Of a DNA stretch of 64,000 bases, positions 35,901-47,103 are shown piece by piece (the first letter of the stretch is position 1; the number at the start of each line of letters is the position of its first letter). The notes under the pieces are model-generated. The model saw nothing but the letters and a program-made list of their open reading frames with translations, was not told where the DNA came from and did no database searches. Both the position numbers and the translations under genes were made by a program. This DNA is from Polyodon spathula. Lineage: Eukaryota; Chordata; Actinopteri; Acipenseriformes; Polyodontidae. The stretch is taken from assembly GCF_017654505.1 (NCBI RefSeq), contig NC_054552.1, positions 31,341,013 to 31,405,012 of the forward strand, in the 5' to 3' direction.

Positions 35901-38453
35901 TCCACATGAACTCCAGGCTGCGTGTGGCTGAGAAGTGCTTCTTGATGGAATAGTGCACCCTCTGGATCAGCATGCTGGTCAGGTTGGCCTTCTTCAGCAG
36001 GTAGGCCATGGTGGGGCTGTGTCCAAATGGGTCGACAGCCCAGCCTGACCGTGGGGTCACTCCTACAGCACATAACAGAGGGTCACATAACACATCCAAT
36101 ACATTATAGATGAAGGCATTAAAGCACTATACTCTAAAGCTTTATAAAAGATCTAGACAAGAACAAGTTGTTATGAAAGACCAACTTAGAAGCATAGGTG
36201 GTTTGTTATTTTTGATGTTTTTAGTTACAATTCAGACCTTGTTTTTAGGCACTATTGTTTATTCTGGTATAATATTCTGGTATGCAATCACCTGTTCCAC
36301 GCAGCCTATGTAAATAACAATGTTATTGTGTCTTATCAGCTAAACATTTTTAATACCACCAATATAAGAAATGAAACTCTCCCCCATAGTTACCGATATT
36401 CTTTTTCAGCCACTGATGCCCCTCAATGAGCTGGTCAAGCATGGCGAAATAGTGGACATTGGCTTCATCGGCCATCACCCAACCACCTGTCACTATCTCT
36501 AGCTGACCACTCAGAATCAGCCTGCAAAAGACACAGAACCATCAAAACACCTGAAAGGAGTGACTTTTGTGTATCTGCCTATTGGACTGTTACACTATAT
36601 CTTGCCTGTTCTAGGCCATTATCTGTTGCACCACATAGTCTTGTATCAATGGGTCATTTTAAGATAATTATTCTGCCCGAAAGTATCTTAATTAGACTTT
36701 AAATAAATGTACAGTTTTCTGCATGTATGAACTTTCCCCTATGTGCTACCTTTGCCAGGTATTCTATATCTGTATACAGATCCCACCTTGCTGTACACTC
36801 TTCTATACCTGTCCAGGTAAGTGCTTACTTCCTCATGGCCTCCCGTTTCTGTGAATCCACACTTTCCCACCACCTGGCAAAGAAGGAAATCTCAGACCAG
36901 ATGAACTTGCGACGCGGGTCCTCCTTGAGCTTCACCAGCATGCTGTTGAAGATGTGTTGAGTCTGGTCCGAGTAATACTTCTCAAACGTCTTGATCCACC
37001 CTACCAAGCAGCAGACAGCAGGGCTCTGAGTGGGTTTACAGCAGACAGCAGTGCTTCTCCCGTCCACTGGGTTTGGACGGGGAGTGCGTTCCAGGTCTTT
37101 GTTTCAACCAAGATCTCGATATTTATTTTAAATCTGTGTGATGCTTTCTACTTGTCTCCAAGCCTCCAAGGTTCATGATAAGTACATGATGTAACTTGTA
37201 ACCTAGCTGTAACAAAAACCTGGTCTGCTTGTGGTCCCCAAGGACCAGCGATGAGAAGCACTGGTTTTCAAAACATCACACCTCAAAATACTTTTCCATA
37301 CGGAGGGTAGAGTTCAGGACCGAGCCCAGCATGACTGGATCAGATTTCAGTAAGTCATAACGGCTCTTCCATTGGGTCCTGCACTCTGTGGTTCTTCCGT
37401 ATCACAAAGGTATACAGAGTACTATCAGCTCAAACATGAGCTTTGCTTGTGTTAAAGGGCAATTGAGAGCAGTATTTTTGTAAAAGCTGGGCTGGGTCCA
37501 CAGCAGATGTTTAAGCAATCTATTCCAGATGGAAAAGTATACAAAATTAAAGTAAACTCATTGAATTGCCTTCAGGGTTAGCTCCCCGAATAACATAGTG
37601 GTGAGCAGGTTTCAAGATAAGAGGGATCGACATTTGTGTCCTTACAGATAAAGGTACCTTTGGGGAATAAACAAGCCTGACTATATACTGCTCTCTGCAG
37701 AGTGCACAAAAGGCTAAATTATGAGAGAATGTAATAAGCAGGTTTCAAGAAGCTTGCGTCCTCACAGATAAAACTACACTGGGGAATAAAAAGATGTGAC
37801 TACTGTCTGCTTTCTATAAAGAAAAGGCTCAGATATGGAAAAATGTAGCAAATATACAAAGAAATGAAAATGATTGGAAACTGATCCATGCTCTCGCATC
37901 ACCCATCCTCCTAAGAGCGTTTAAATTCTAGCGCCACCCACCAGGGTCATTGTGAGAGTGCGGCACCACAAACACCTGCAGCGGCTCAGCATCCCACTCG
38001 TTTGCGTCATACAAGATTTCAAAGCCCTGCTTCCAAACACCGCCGTCCACATTGTCGAAGTTCAGCACAGAATGCACATCCAGCATCTGGGAGCAACAAA
38101 GAGACAATGTTTTGCATTACAAAAAAACCCATCGGTGGGCTAAAGACTCTTAACAGAGCACAAGGAATGATGAATAATGCACTGCACTAAACATTGTTTT
38201 TGAAGCCCGTCAAACCTCTAAACAGAGGAATCTGTTGGTGCAGGCTGATGAGACTGGCCGCAACCTAAGGGATTTTATTTTCCTAACAATTAAATCAACA
38301 AACGTTGCCATTGTTCATGGAGGAGTGCTTGATTGCCAGGCCTCAGAAAAACAGACAGCTTTTTATTTATTTCTATTCTGTTTCATAAGGGTCATAAAAG
38401 TGCCTGCATCAGCTGCAGCCCACACCTTCCCCAGAGCACAGCCTCAGCCTCCG

Positions 38454-38484
<31 letters not shown>

Positions 38485-39816
38485 ACCTGCATGTCGGTTT
38501 TCTGCCGGTGGCTCCCGAGGGCAAACTGGCAGTCCTGGGGAGAGATGGAGAGAAAAGTTGGCTGCCCATCGAAGGGGAAGTTCCAGGAGCCGTTGGGGTT
38601 GCGGAAGGGCAGCTGGGCGCCAGGTAACCCTCCTCCGTTCTCAGTTAGCTCCAGCACCGAGTCCTTGATGTGGCTGATGATCTGGTGGTTCTCTTCCAGG
38701 AGCTGCTCCAGCTGCTCAATGCGGTTCTGCAACACCGAGATCTGGCTCTGAAACCACACAGTCAAAACCACAGCTCCCGTTTCACCAGGCTGTATTCACC
38801 TACAATGCAATATTTAACCAGGACCCATCTCAAAACTAATTCAATTGTCTTTTGAGCTGTAGCGTGATCAATGGAGGCACTAAATGAATCCATGAAATCA
38901 TTAGATACACCTCTACATTCATTCGTACCATTGTAAAAACTAGAAAATGAATTTTACATCATTGATCATGTGCTGTTTGAATCCAAATAACTAAAAGGAT
39001 TGCCACCCAGCCCGCAATGTATTTTGACTTTGAAATTTAGTTCTAAAAAGGGTATCACTTTCCACTGCCTGCAACATCTGCTGCTGAAATCAGACTCCCT
39101 GTTGGTGCCAGTCAACACATCTTGCCAATATTCTACACCAATGTGACTCAGAACAGCATACGTTGAGTACTTCAGGTACAGTGGTCTCCATGTATAGGAC
39201 TCCTAAGAGAACACTTTGCCTAAGAGAACACCCTTGTGGTGAAACTGATTTTTCCCATCGTAAATGCTCCACCTAAAAGAACACCTTTTTGGCACCGCTA
39301 GCTATTCGTTCACAACTGATACAGTACTGTTTTGTAGCCTGATAACTCAAACTTGAAACCGTTGTTTCTCTTCCAACAAAAAGCTGGAAATTGCACGTGC
39401 GTCATGACAAGTAATAGATATTGACTTATTTATTTATCACATATTGTATCTAGTAGGGTGTTCTCTTAGCCCGAGACGACTGTATGTGTCTTTTGTAAAA
39501 AAAAATAAATAAATAAATAAAAAAGTATTCTTTAATTTATGTATACAAAGATATTACATATTAACCACAACAGTATTTTTGTACAGTTTAAATGTTACGT
39601 TTCATAAAAGCAAAAGTAAGCATTCTTCGAATTATTCCGCTCCCTTCCCCCAAGACCCCCTGTCAGACTCGCAGACTCTCTTACCCTGGGGAAATTGCCA
39701 GCGTTCTGCCTGTGGGTCGGGTCATGCTGGACTCGATCCAGCATCAGATAGAGGGAGAACACTGCCACACAGAAGACAGCTCCACCACAAACAGTCACCT
39801 GCTTCCTCAGCTTCAT
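28683..39816 (-). CDS. MAN2A2: Alpha-mannosidase IIx, complete
   Basis: Type II Golgi membrane glycosyl hydrolase (GH38) that trims mannose from GlcNAcMan5GlcNAc2 on the way to complex N-glycans. Exons, 5' to 3' on minus: 39816–39685, 38747–38487, 38086–37942, 37000–36829, 36521–36394, 36062–35889, 35556–35370, 34980–34803, 34417–34215, 33848–33666, 33565–33451, 33279–33212, 32901–32736, 32560–32324, 32097–31975, 31863–31749, 31571–31438, 31138–30997, 30734–30601, 29484–29290, 29139–29029, 28835–28683. Total 3456 bp, 1151 aa (human 1150). The membrane anchor is at about residues 7–26. HSHNDPGW (174–181) supplies zinc ligands, Asp 290 in [11 protein letters not shown] is the nucleophile, and HHDAITGT (569–576) completes the zinc site. 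All phases agree. The ninth intron starts with GC. Exon one opens at an acceptor 24 bp before ATG, so a non-coding exon lies upstream. MAN2A2 rather than MAN2A1 by sequence and linkage. Confidence 0.96.
31586..31672. repeat. Short direct duplication in a MAN2A2 intron
   Basis: The phrase GAGGGAGGAAAGAATCACAG appears twice about 63 bp apart in the intron between the exons ending 31749 and starting 31571. It is purine-rich with no coding content. Confidence 0.7.
32927..32973. repeat. AG dinucleotide microsatellite
   Basis: Uninterrupted GA/AG run of about 47 bp, 25 bases before the MAN2A2 exon that starts at 32901 (minus). On the transcribed strand it is a CT run, so it sits in the polypyrimidine/branch region of that acceptor. 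Confidence 0.95.
37601..37832. repeat. Degenerate tandem duplication of about 130 bp
   Basis: Two blocks, about 37601–37700 and 37737–37832, share AGCAGGTTTCAAGA, CCTYACAGATAAA and GGGGAATAAA in the same order, with the same spacing but many differences. It lies in the MAN2A2 intron between the exons starting 38086 and 37000. Non-coding. Confidence 0.6.
38454..38485. repeat. TC dinucleotide microsatellite at a splice donor
   Basis: A TC run abuts the donor of the second MAN2A2 coding exon (intron begins at 38486 on the minus strand). The intron therefore starts GTGAGAGAGAG and continues as a GA repeat. Confidence 0.9.
39179..39482. mobile_element. Tigger/pogo-like MITE
   Basis: Ends are CAGTGGTCTCCATGTATAGG and, inverted, CAGTCGTCTCGGGCTAAGAG, with the shared inner phrase TAAGAGAACAC. 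TA dinucleotides flank both ends (39177–39178, 39483–39484). CAGTCGxCTC-type termini at a TA target are typical of pogo/Tigger elements. About 304 bp, no coding capacity, in the MAN2A2 intron between the first two coding exons. Confidence 0.68.
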
Positions 39817-39840
39817 TCTGCGAGAGTCTGAACTGAGCAG

Positions 39841-42800
39841 CTGGAAAAAAAGGCAGGCTGGTGTTGCCAGGGAGATGGCTTTGTCCTTGATGGCTGTGAC
39901 GAGAAGTTTCACAAAGATACAGAGCCTTGATAATTACAGTCTATTCAGTCGAGAATATTGACAAGTTCACTGACCGTCACAGAAAATGTCTCTCCAAAAG
40001 GAAAATGAAAAAAAGCTGCAAATCAGATGGAATTGTCCGATTACAGAAGTTTTGTAAGCAAAAAAAGATTTTTGCAGGCCTTTGCTAAACCAGCTATGAC
40101 TCACAATGTTTGTAATCCTTAAAGTCCACAGCTCCCAGTGGCTGCTTTGCCTTCCGAGGCTGAGCTCCCACACAAACGAGCGGAAAAGCTTTTGGCTCAG
40201 TCAGCCTTCACTTAATCCAGGGATCCCAGGCAAAAGATCTGTGCCGCTTTTACAGAAACATACATGTAGAAATGAAGATTTAAAATATAACTATTAAAAA
40301 AGGGCCTGTCACACCGTTGTCAAACAAGGGCAAGAGGCTCAGTCCACAGGGAGAGATAAGTTTACAAGTGCGTACGTGTGTCTGGTTAATCCCAATTTAC
40401 AGAGATGTAGCTGCAGTGAGGGTATTTATATCCACAAACCTGGACCTGTCCCAGATAGAATACAGCACTAAAGATGAGAAAGGAATACGACAGGATAGTA
40501 AGAGAGGAGGGGAGGGTGCTTGAGAAAGGTAGCGCTATTAAACACAGCCAGCTATGACCTGGATTATGGTGCCATTCTCTGCCAAGGAAAGACAGCAGAA
40601 AACTACTGGGCTTGATAGTGATCCGAGGAATAACCCACTCAATCTGCTTGACAAATGTGTCACATGCCTGCCTGCAGCCTATAATAGAGCTCCTACCCTT
40701 GGTCCTGCTCCCGCCATCAGACCAAGAGCTAACCCTTCTGCCAATCCTGACTGACCCTGCTGCCTGTGCCACTGTTACTTGGGCTTTCCTTCCACGTCCA
40801 GCGCATCAAGAGCGGAAATCAACATTAAGCCACCACATCTCTCAACAGATGGTCCCTGTAATTCCAAGCTTCAAGGTCCTGGGTTCATGCTTCCTTGCGT
40901 TGTGGATCCGTGTCCTGGAAATCAAAAACACAACTGATGTGCAACCCTTAATGTTTACAATGAAACGCATGCTACTGTTCAAATATTTGTTGTTACACTA
41001 AAAACTATGGGCTTTGCACCAACTCACATTGCTGAATAAATGATTTATCCCTAAAACATTTACACTACTCAGGTTTCTTAGACTTGAAGTTAAAACGGAA
41101 TTGCCCCGATTTCACTACAGGATTTTCAAATAAACTACTTTTCTTTGCCATCGCTCTATTTGATATTACAGTATTGTCTTATTATTTATCTTTTTTTTTA
41201 AAAAGTCTAGTCTCCGTGGAGACGGCAAGCTGCTCAGCCATTCACCTCACTCCCAGGAGGAGAGAAGCCTCGGTATTTAAACGAGTCACACACACACACT
41301 ACACTTACAAAAAAACTCCTTTCAATGTGAAGGATCAGAGCTGGGTGCTACCTGGCGGTCCTGCCAAGGGCACTTTCCTACAGAGTGCACTGACTGAATT
41401 ACACTAGAACGTGTTATCAACACAATATTACATATACAATAACGCCTTATCTCCATTCTATTATTGCTTTATTGCTTAACTGTGTTTGATTTATTTATAT
41501 AGCGACGAGGTCACTTGCACCTTGATCACTCGGGTCACCATGGCTCTGTTATCGTTTAGACATATTTGAGATCTCCCGGCAAATACGTTTATTCGGGTCC
41601 TCTGACCACCTGACTTCAAAATTATGCTCGACAGGCTCGTGTAAGGTTTTTTTTTATTTTTTTTTTATCGATTTTACATTAGATGCTGTTGACTCGTACT
41701 GTTTCGATTAGTTTTACCTTTAATGAGTGTAGCTGGTTTCTTCTGCTCTCTCTTAACAATACAGCCGCCTTGTCCTAATTTCAGTTTTCTTGCCCTTTAC
41801 ATGTGCACGAACAGTCAATACTCCTGTGTGTATTTATAACACTGTCCGTTTCGTTTCTACACCACAAAATAAGCTTGGTGTTCAATCGCTCTGTTAATAA
41901 TATCGCTTCTCCTGGTGTTTAGGACGTGTGCGTACAACAATGCTCCTGTCCGCTATTTTTTTATATATTTCAAATTCTCTTCCCAGTCACTGCGAGTCTT
42001 CCCGTTAAACGGAATTATGGAGACTCGGTAATCCGCTTCTCCGTTAACACACAGAGGATAGCACTGTTTTGCTATGACTGTAACCCACTTCTCAGTTCCC
42101 TTCTTCTTTATGTTTATTTTGAAGCATTGCACTCAGACCATTCATACTACTTATGGTGGAGAGAAAAAAGAGGTTATTTTAAGCAGCTCCTCACTTCTCT
42201 GTGCGCCTCCGGAACCTTCCATCCTCCCGTATACACACCGCAGGGTCTTATGGGATACCGTGTGTGAGGGGGTGTGAGGGGGGGTGAGGGGGGATAGTGC
42301 GGGGCAAACAGGCGGGTTTGCTTGTGTTTTTACAGTTCCTGAAATGGCAATGTGTTTATGTATGTATGTGTACATTTTAATGTTTAATGTGGACTGCATC
42401 TATGAAAAGTGGTGTTGGGAAAGCAGTTCCGCTGTTTTGGTCCCTGCAGGGGTAATAACTGAGGCTTTACAATCCATTTCTTTCCATATCTTGTATTATT
42501 ATTACCTTCTTTATTCCTCCTTTTACGATTGGGATGAAGCTTGCTGTTGAAAATATTGAGTGCATCACAAGGGGGATGAGTGCACACTGGGACGAGTGCA
42601 CACTGGAATATTTGTAAGCAATAGCAACTTTATCATGTTCCTGTGGAGTAAACCCACAGCAGCTTTTAAACTTCAACACACCTGTAATAAAATACCAAGA
42701 TTTTGGAGGTTGTGAAAATGTTCCTGATGAAAAACTAAATTAATATTTAACCCTTGATTGGTACTATTTTTTTTAAACGGCAGACGGTGAATCCAGTTAA

Positions 42801-44268
42801 TAACTATGGCGAGTAAATCACATACATGGACAATACTTTTTAAAATGTATATATTTCTTCAGCCCACAGTGGGGACTGAGTCCCTGTAGACCCATTAAGC
42901 ATCTGTTTGAATCATTGCAGGAGCCAGTGAGTCTGCCTGGGCAGAGCAAGGCAAGGCGGGGGTGCTCCCCAAGGAAAGTCCCCAGCAGTGATCAGGTGTG
43001 TCCTACTGCTTCCAAAGCAGATGTGATCAGAAGAGGAAGCACTAACTAGTGCAGGTAAGGCTTTCTTCTTCATCTCTCTTCGTTTTATAAAGGCTTGCTT
43101 TTTAAAAACCCTTTCCTCTGATGCATCTGCACTTTGTACATTTTTCAGAAAAGCTCAAACAAAACCAAACAAAATAACAGGCAAATAACAGGATGTGTTT
43201 CCTGGGAAAATTTGCTCACCCCGAATTTAAAATGATGTTTTCTGAAAACGGGAATGTTTGTGGGTTAACAAGTTTGTCCACGACATCTTTTTTTGTATTT
43301 TCTAGAAAATTGTTTTTGATGGAAATATAAAAGCAAAATGAACCCTTTCTTACATAGCGACCTCATATTGGGACGTAAAAAACAAACCTCTCTCCTAGTC
43401 TTTATAGAGGGACAAATGCACGGTAGCCTCATATGAGGCTAGGAGATAGTGTGTTATGGATTTTTGGTTTAAAATTGTATTTAAAAATATATTCATTATG
43501 CATCCAAAACAACTTCAGATGGGGTTTTTTTCAGCTGTTTTCAATATTTCATGCACAGAAAGGTTATGAGAATCTGAAAATGTGAGAGATGAGCCTTTTC
43601 TCTGTTGTACTTTTGATACCCATTGCAACTCAGGATGTATGCAGATCTTACCTGCATACATCTGTACTTGTTCGATTGCTGTTGATATCTGACACTGCTG
43701 TAACAGGCATGTGTGAAGCTTCCTACCTGGACCCCAATTATAAGATTATTATGAGCTGTTATTAAATCTTTTTTTAAATTTTCCTAGTTGTCTAGTCGTA
43801 CTAGTAAACTGGATATGCTGCTGGAATTTTTTCCCAACACAGCTGGACAGGGACCTTTCACCTGGAACCCCAATCCTCAGCAGCCTCCTGCACACCCCGG
43901 CTGTGCTTCTTGCTCCTGGCAGTGGGAAGCGTGTGTTACTGGAGGACAGGGTGTGCTGCCGCCATTCCTCCTTGCATTCTGTAGAGAAACAGGGCGTGTG
44001 CCTTGGTCATGACTGGATTACCTTGGGCAATCCCCTTCCTAAAAATAATAATCCTCATTTTTTAATTTGTATTCACACTTTCAAATAACATATTCTGTAA
44101 ATGCACAATTGTTAAATACCAGATTATTTAAAAGCATGTAAACTGCCTTTAGATCACTTCAAATTCGCCTCTTTTTGACCTGTTCCTTCTAACAGTTTCT
44201 TTCCCTTTACTTCCCCCAATTCTGTATGAATCGTGTGAACCCCAGATCCCCCCCCCCGTGTGTTCCAG
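39841..44268. other. MAN2A2 upstream intron and promoter region, spacer to the shisa-like gene
   Basis: No coding exon recognised. It should hold the non-coding first exon and promoter of MAN2A2 (minus), which I could not locate. A G-rich tract lies at 42266–42304. A plus-strand candidate non-coding exon of the shisa-like gene is 42921–43053 (acceptor ATTGCAG, donor GTGCAG|GTAAGG). A short phrase GAGTGCACACTGG is tandemly repeated near 42577–42605. Confidence 0.45.
42266..42304 (+). promoter_or_regulatory. G-quadruplex-prone tract
   Basis: Four runs of at least four G separated by loops of about 5, 3 and 7 bases meet the usual G-quadruplex pattern on the plus strand. Such tracts are common near promoters, and this one lies in the region where the MAN2A2 promoter is expected. 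Role unproven. Confidence 0.45.
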
Positions 44269-45311
44269 CCAGCTCAGGTATGTTGTGTGACGGGTACTAT
44301 GATCTCCAGGATTTCCATCACTCAGGGTTCTACTGCCCCCGCCTCTCTGACCCCCCCGAGCACTCCTACTGCTGTCGCCAAGGAATCCTCTACCTCAAGT
44401 ACTGCTGCAACCAATCAGAGTTCCAGGATGTCATGAATGTCAACCTATCAGAGAGCAGCACCTCCCAGCTCGTTCACAGGTCAGTGCTGAAAGTGGACCC
44501 CGGTCTTTGAAACCAGGCCATCCTCAAATCCAATATTGTCGGCAAACGTGGGAGCTTAAGCAAGCAAAACCTAGAAGACATCCAGTCTAAAGATCTGTGC
44601 TGCAGCATCAGCTATTCTAGTGTGCATCATGTGGAAAGCGTGGCTGGGATGAGGTACAATAGAAGTGGTCAACCTTGATCTCATGAACAGACAATAGTCT
44701 CATTGTTTAAACCTGATATGGTTTCTGAGCTAACACAAATACTCAGTATTTTATTTGGCAGGTGTATGGGTGACTGCACCAACAGCTGTTAGACATGTGT
44801 CCCAAATGTATGCACTTTCAGCATAAGGGAAAAAACATTATAGTAAATAATGCATTCATGTATAAAGAGAGGAAATGTTTGAACTGACATCATGGATCAC
44901 TGTGACTCCTCTCCCCACCCCACCCCTGTTTTTCTCTGCAGCCAGCCTCTCACCCTCCTGGCGGTGGGGTTCTATATAGTTCTGGTTCTGACCCTGATGA
45001 TAGTGGACTTTCTCTGGTTCTGCCGCATGCGTGACCTCACTGTGCTGGCTGCTCTCAGGAAGTACTTGACCTGCCCCCGCTGGATAAACAGCATCCTGCG
45101 CCCCAACAGACAGCCCACGCACTACCATAGCAACAGGAACCTAGCTCCACATAGGAATCAGCAGAGCGCTCCTCCTCGTCTCCCTGGCGACTGGAACAAC
45201 AGATCAGCAAGTAGGAGTTGCCATGGTGACCAGAGCACAGAGTTCACACATCTGGACCCAGAAGTGAACAGTGATTGGACAGAAGATGACATGGGGTGGT
45301 CTGATGACTGA
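44269..45311 (+). CDS. Shisa-like-1 family single-pass membrane protein, N-terminus unresolved
   Basis: Shisa-family proteins pair an N-terminal cysteine-rich ectodomain with one membrane span and modulate receptors or trafficking; the role of shisa-like-1 itself is poorly known. Exon 44269–44479 encodes CDGYYD, GFYCPRLSD, YCC and YLKYCCNQSEFQDVM, which parallel SHISAL1 (FHCPRLSD, FKYCCNETEFQAVM). Exon 44942–45311 encodes the membrane span (LTLLAVGFYIVLVLTLMIVD), then about 90 polar residues ending WTEDDMGWSDD and TGA. The join 44479/44942 is GT-AG and in frame. The first exon was not fixed. A hydrophobic reading near 43895–43940 (RLCFLLLAVGSVCYW) could be signal peptide, with acceptor 44273 instead of 44269, but it has no in-frame ATG locally. 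Sequence is well diverged from SHISAL1, so this may be a fish-specific paralogue. Confidence 0.72.
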
Positions 45312-45422
45312 ATAGCTTTAACGGCTGCCGACGACTGACTGGACCTCTAATAATCAGTATGGAAATAATTATTTTTCATTTATTCAAAGTTGTAGTTTCA
45401 ACATATAAAAATATATATATCA

Positions 45423-45480
<58 letters not shown>

Positions 45481-45530
45481 CCTTATGACATGTTATTATG
45501 TATACATCTAGAAATGATGTGATAATTAAA
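45312..45530 (+). terminator. Shisa-like gene 3' UTR with TA microsatellite
   Basis: After the stop codon there is a TA repeat (about 45411–45476) and a weak ATTAAA signal at 45525–45530. No other AATAAA is close. Confidence 0.45.
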
Positions 45531-45816
45531 GATGCATACCTTATTCATTTATATTTAATAATTCCCCTTCCTCATAAATACTATTATAAAGCAATAAGTT
45601 TATTGTTGTGTGCAAGGGGTAAAATGCATACATCAGCAAAAATAAGCAATTCATTCTGAATACATTTAAACCACAACCCAACACACAGATATACATTTCA
45701 TCTTGCTCACAGGACGTGTTTCCTTTTCTCTTTGAGTACAGGCCCTTGCAGTTTGTCAAACTAATCCCTATTCTAAAACAATATGAAATCATAGTACAGT
45801 AATAACATCTGAGCTG

Positions 45817-46068
45817 CCCTGTATCACCACCCAAGCAATTCTAGAACCCCTGTAAAACCACTCAAGCAATTCTAGAACCCCTGTATTACCACCCAAGCAA
45901 TTTTAGAACCCCTGTAAAACCATCCAAGCAATCTAGAACCCCTGTAAAACCACCCAAGCAATTCTAGAACCCCTGTATCACCACCCAAGCAATTCTAGAA
46001 CCCCTGTATCACCACCCAAGCAATTCTAGAACCCCTGTATTACCACCCAAGCAATTCTAGAACCACTG
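45817..46068. repeat. 31-bp minisatellite, about 8 units
   Basis: Head-to-tail copies of a 31-bp unit containing CACCCAAGCAATTCTAGAAC followed by CCCTGTATCA or CCCTGTAAAA. Two alternating unit types (TATCA/TATTA and TAAAA) suggest growth by small blocks. Non-coding. There are no unique spacers, so it is not a CRISPR-like array. Confidence 0.92.
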
Positions 46069-46869
46069 CTATCCCAAGATCCTCAAACTACAGGAACCCT
46101 GTCTGTAGTTCTACTAAGAATACTCAAAAATTGTTGTTTTAAAGCAAATATCTAACATGAAAAGTGAACAGTTTTTATTCCATAATATTACTATTGAAAC
46201 TATTAATACTGTACTGGCAATCTAAACATCAGGATCAGAAAACTGACAAGTTCCACAGAACAAGCTGCATATTGATATATTTTAACAGAGCTAGTCTCTA
46301 TTTTACTACTTTGGACATGCTTGTGTTGTTGTTTTTCCTTGCAGGTTTTCAGTTTTGTTTTAAACCTGGCCAAAACTAAAACAAATGATCCGGTATATCC
46401 TTGTGTCAGATCATTTTAAAATTCATTTATGTAAGTCTTATATTCCCCAGTATATTGTGTACTCTCTGATGGTTTATTCACTCTGTGTGTAAAATCTTGT
46501 TTTGCAAGACTGGTAATAAATGATTCCACATGTAATGTTATAACTTGCAAAGCAATTCAATCTAGCCTCATAAATAGAGCTACACACTAATAGTGTAGTG
46601 CAGTGCTTCATAGCTTCCCAGGGTTTTTAAAAGCAATCCATGGGCAGGATACTATGGGCTGCATAAAACTGAGGAATGCTTTTGTTGTTTGAATAAAATA
46701 CACTTTGACATTCATAACACCTACAAGCCTACGACCTTCTGGAGCAGTTTCATGCATCAAAATCTGGGTCTCTAAGCAGATCTGCACACAGAGACTGATG
46801 TTTTGGAATGATTTATTTCTAAAAACAGCACTTTTGCTCCGCTGCATTATCTCGGTGCCCTGTCTTTTT
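46069..46869. other. Spacer before UNC45A
   Basis: AT-rich, no coding sequence or repeat recognised. Short frames only. Confidence 0.5.
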
Positions 46870-47103
46870 TGGTGAGGGAACGCAAGGATGGGGCGGGGCT
46901 GTTCCCTAACGTCATCACGCTGCTCGCTGGGGAGACGAAGACGTTGAAATACTACATCTATCGGACAGAGATAAGCCTTTAAGTTTTTACAGTGTTTTAA
47001 ACATTTCAGATACAACGTGCGTGGATCCTGAACACAGGACACTGAGAACAGATCGCGATCCAAGAGCCGTTGAGATTCATTGGTAATTTAGCAGTCCGGG
47101 AGA
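46870..47103 (+). promoter_or_regulatory. UNC45A: Candidate UNC45A promoter and 5' UTR
   Basis: About 200 bp upstream of the UNC45A ATG there is an Sp1-type GGGGCGGGGC (about 46890–46899) and, 10 bp further, TAACGTCATCACG, a CRE/ATF-like site. The next 60 bp are CG-richer than the surroundings. Placement fits a TATA-less housekeeping promoter. Its activity cannot be judged, especially as the gene body looks broken. Confidence 0.5.

Noticed and set aside
45817..46068. CRISPR-like array
   Set aside because: Repeats are contiguous 31-bp units without unique spacers, in a vertebrate genome.
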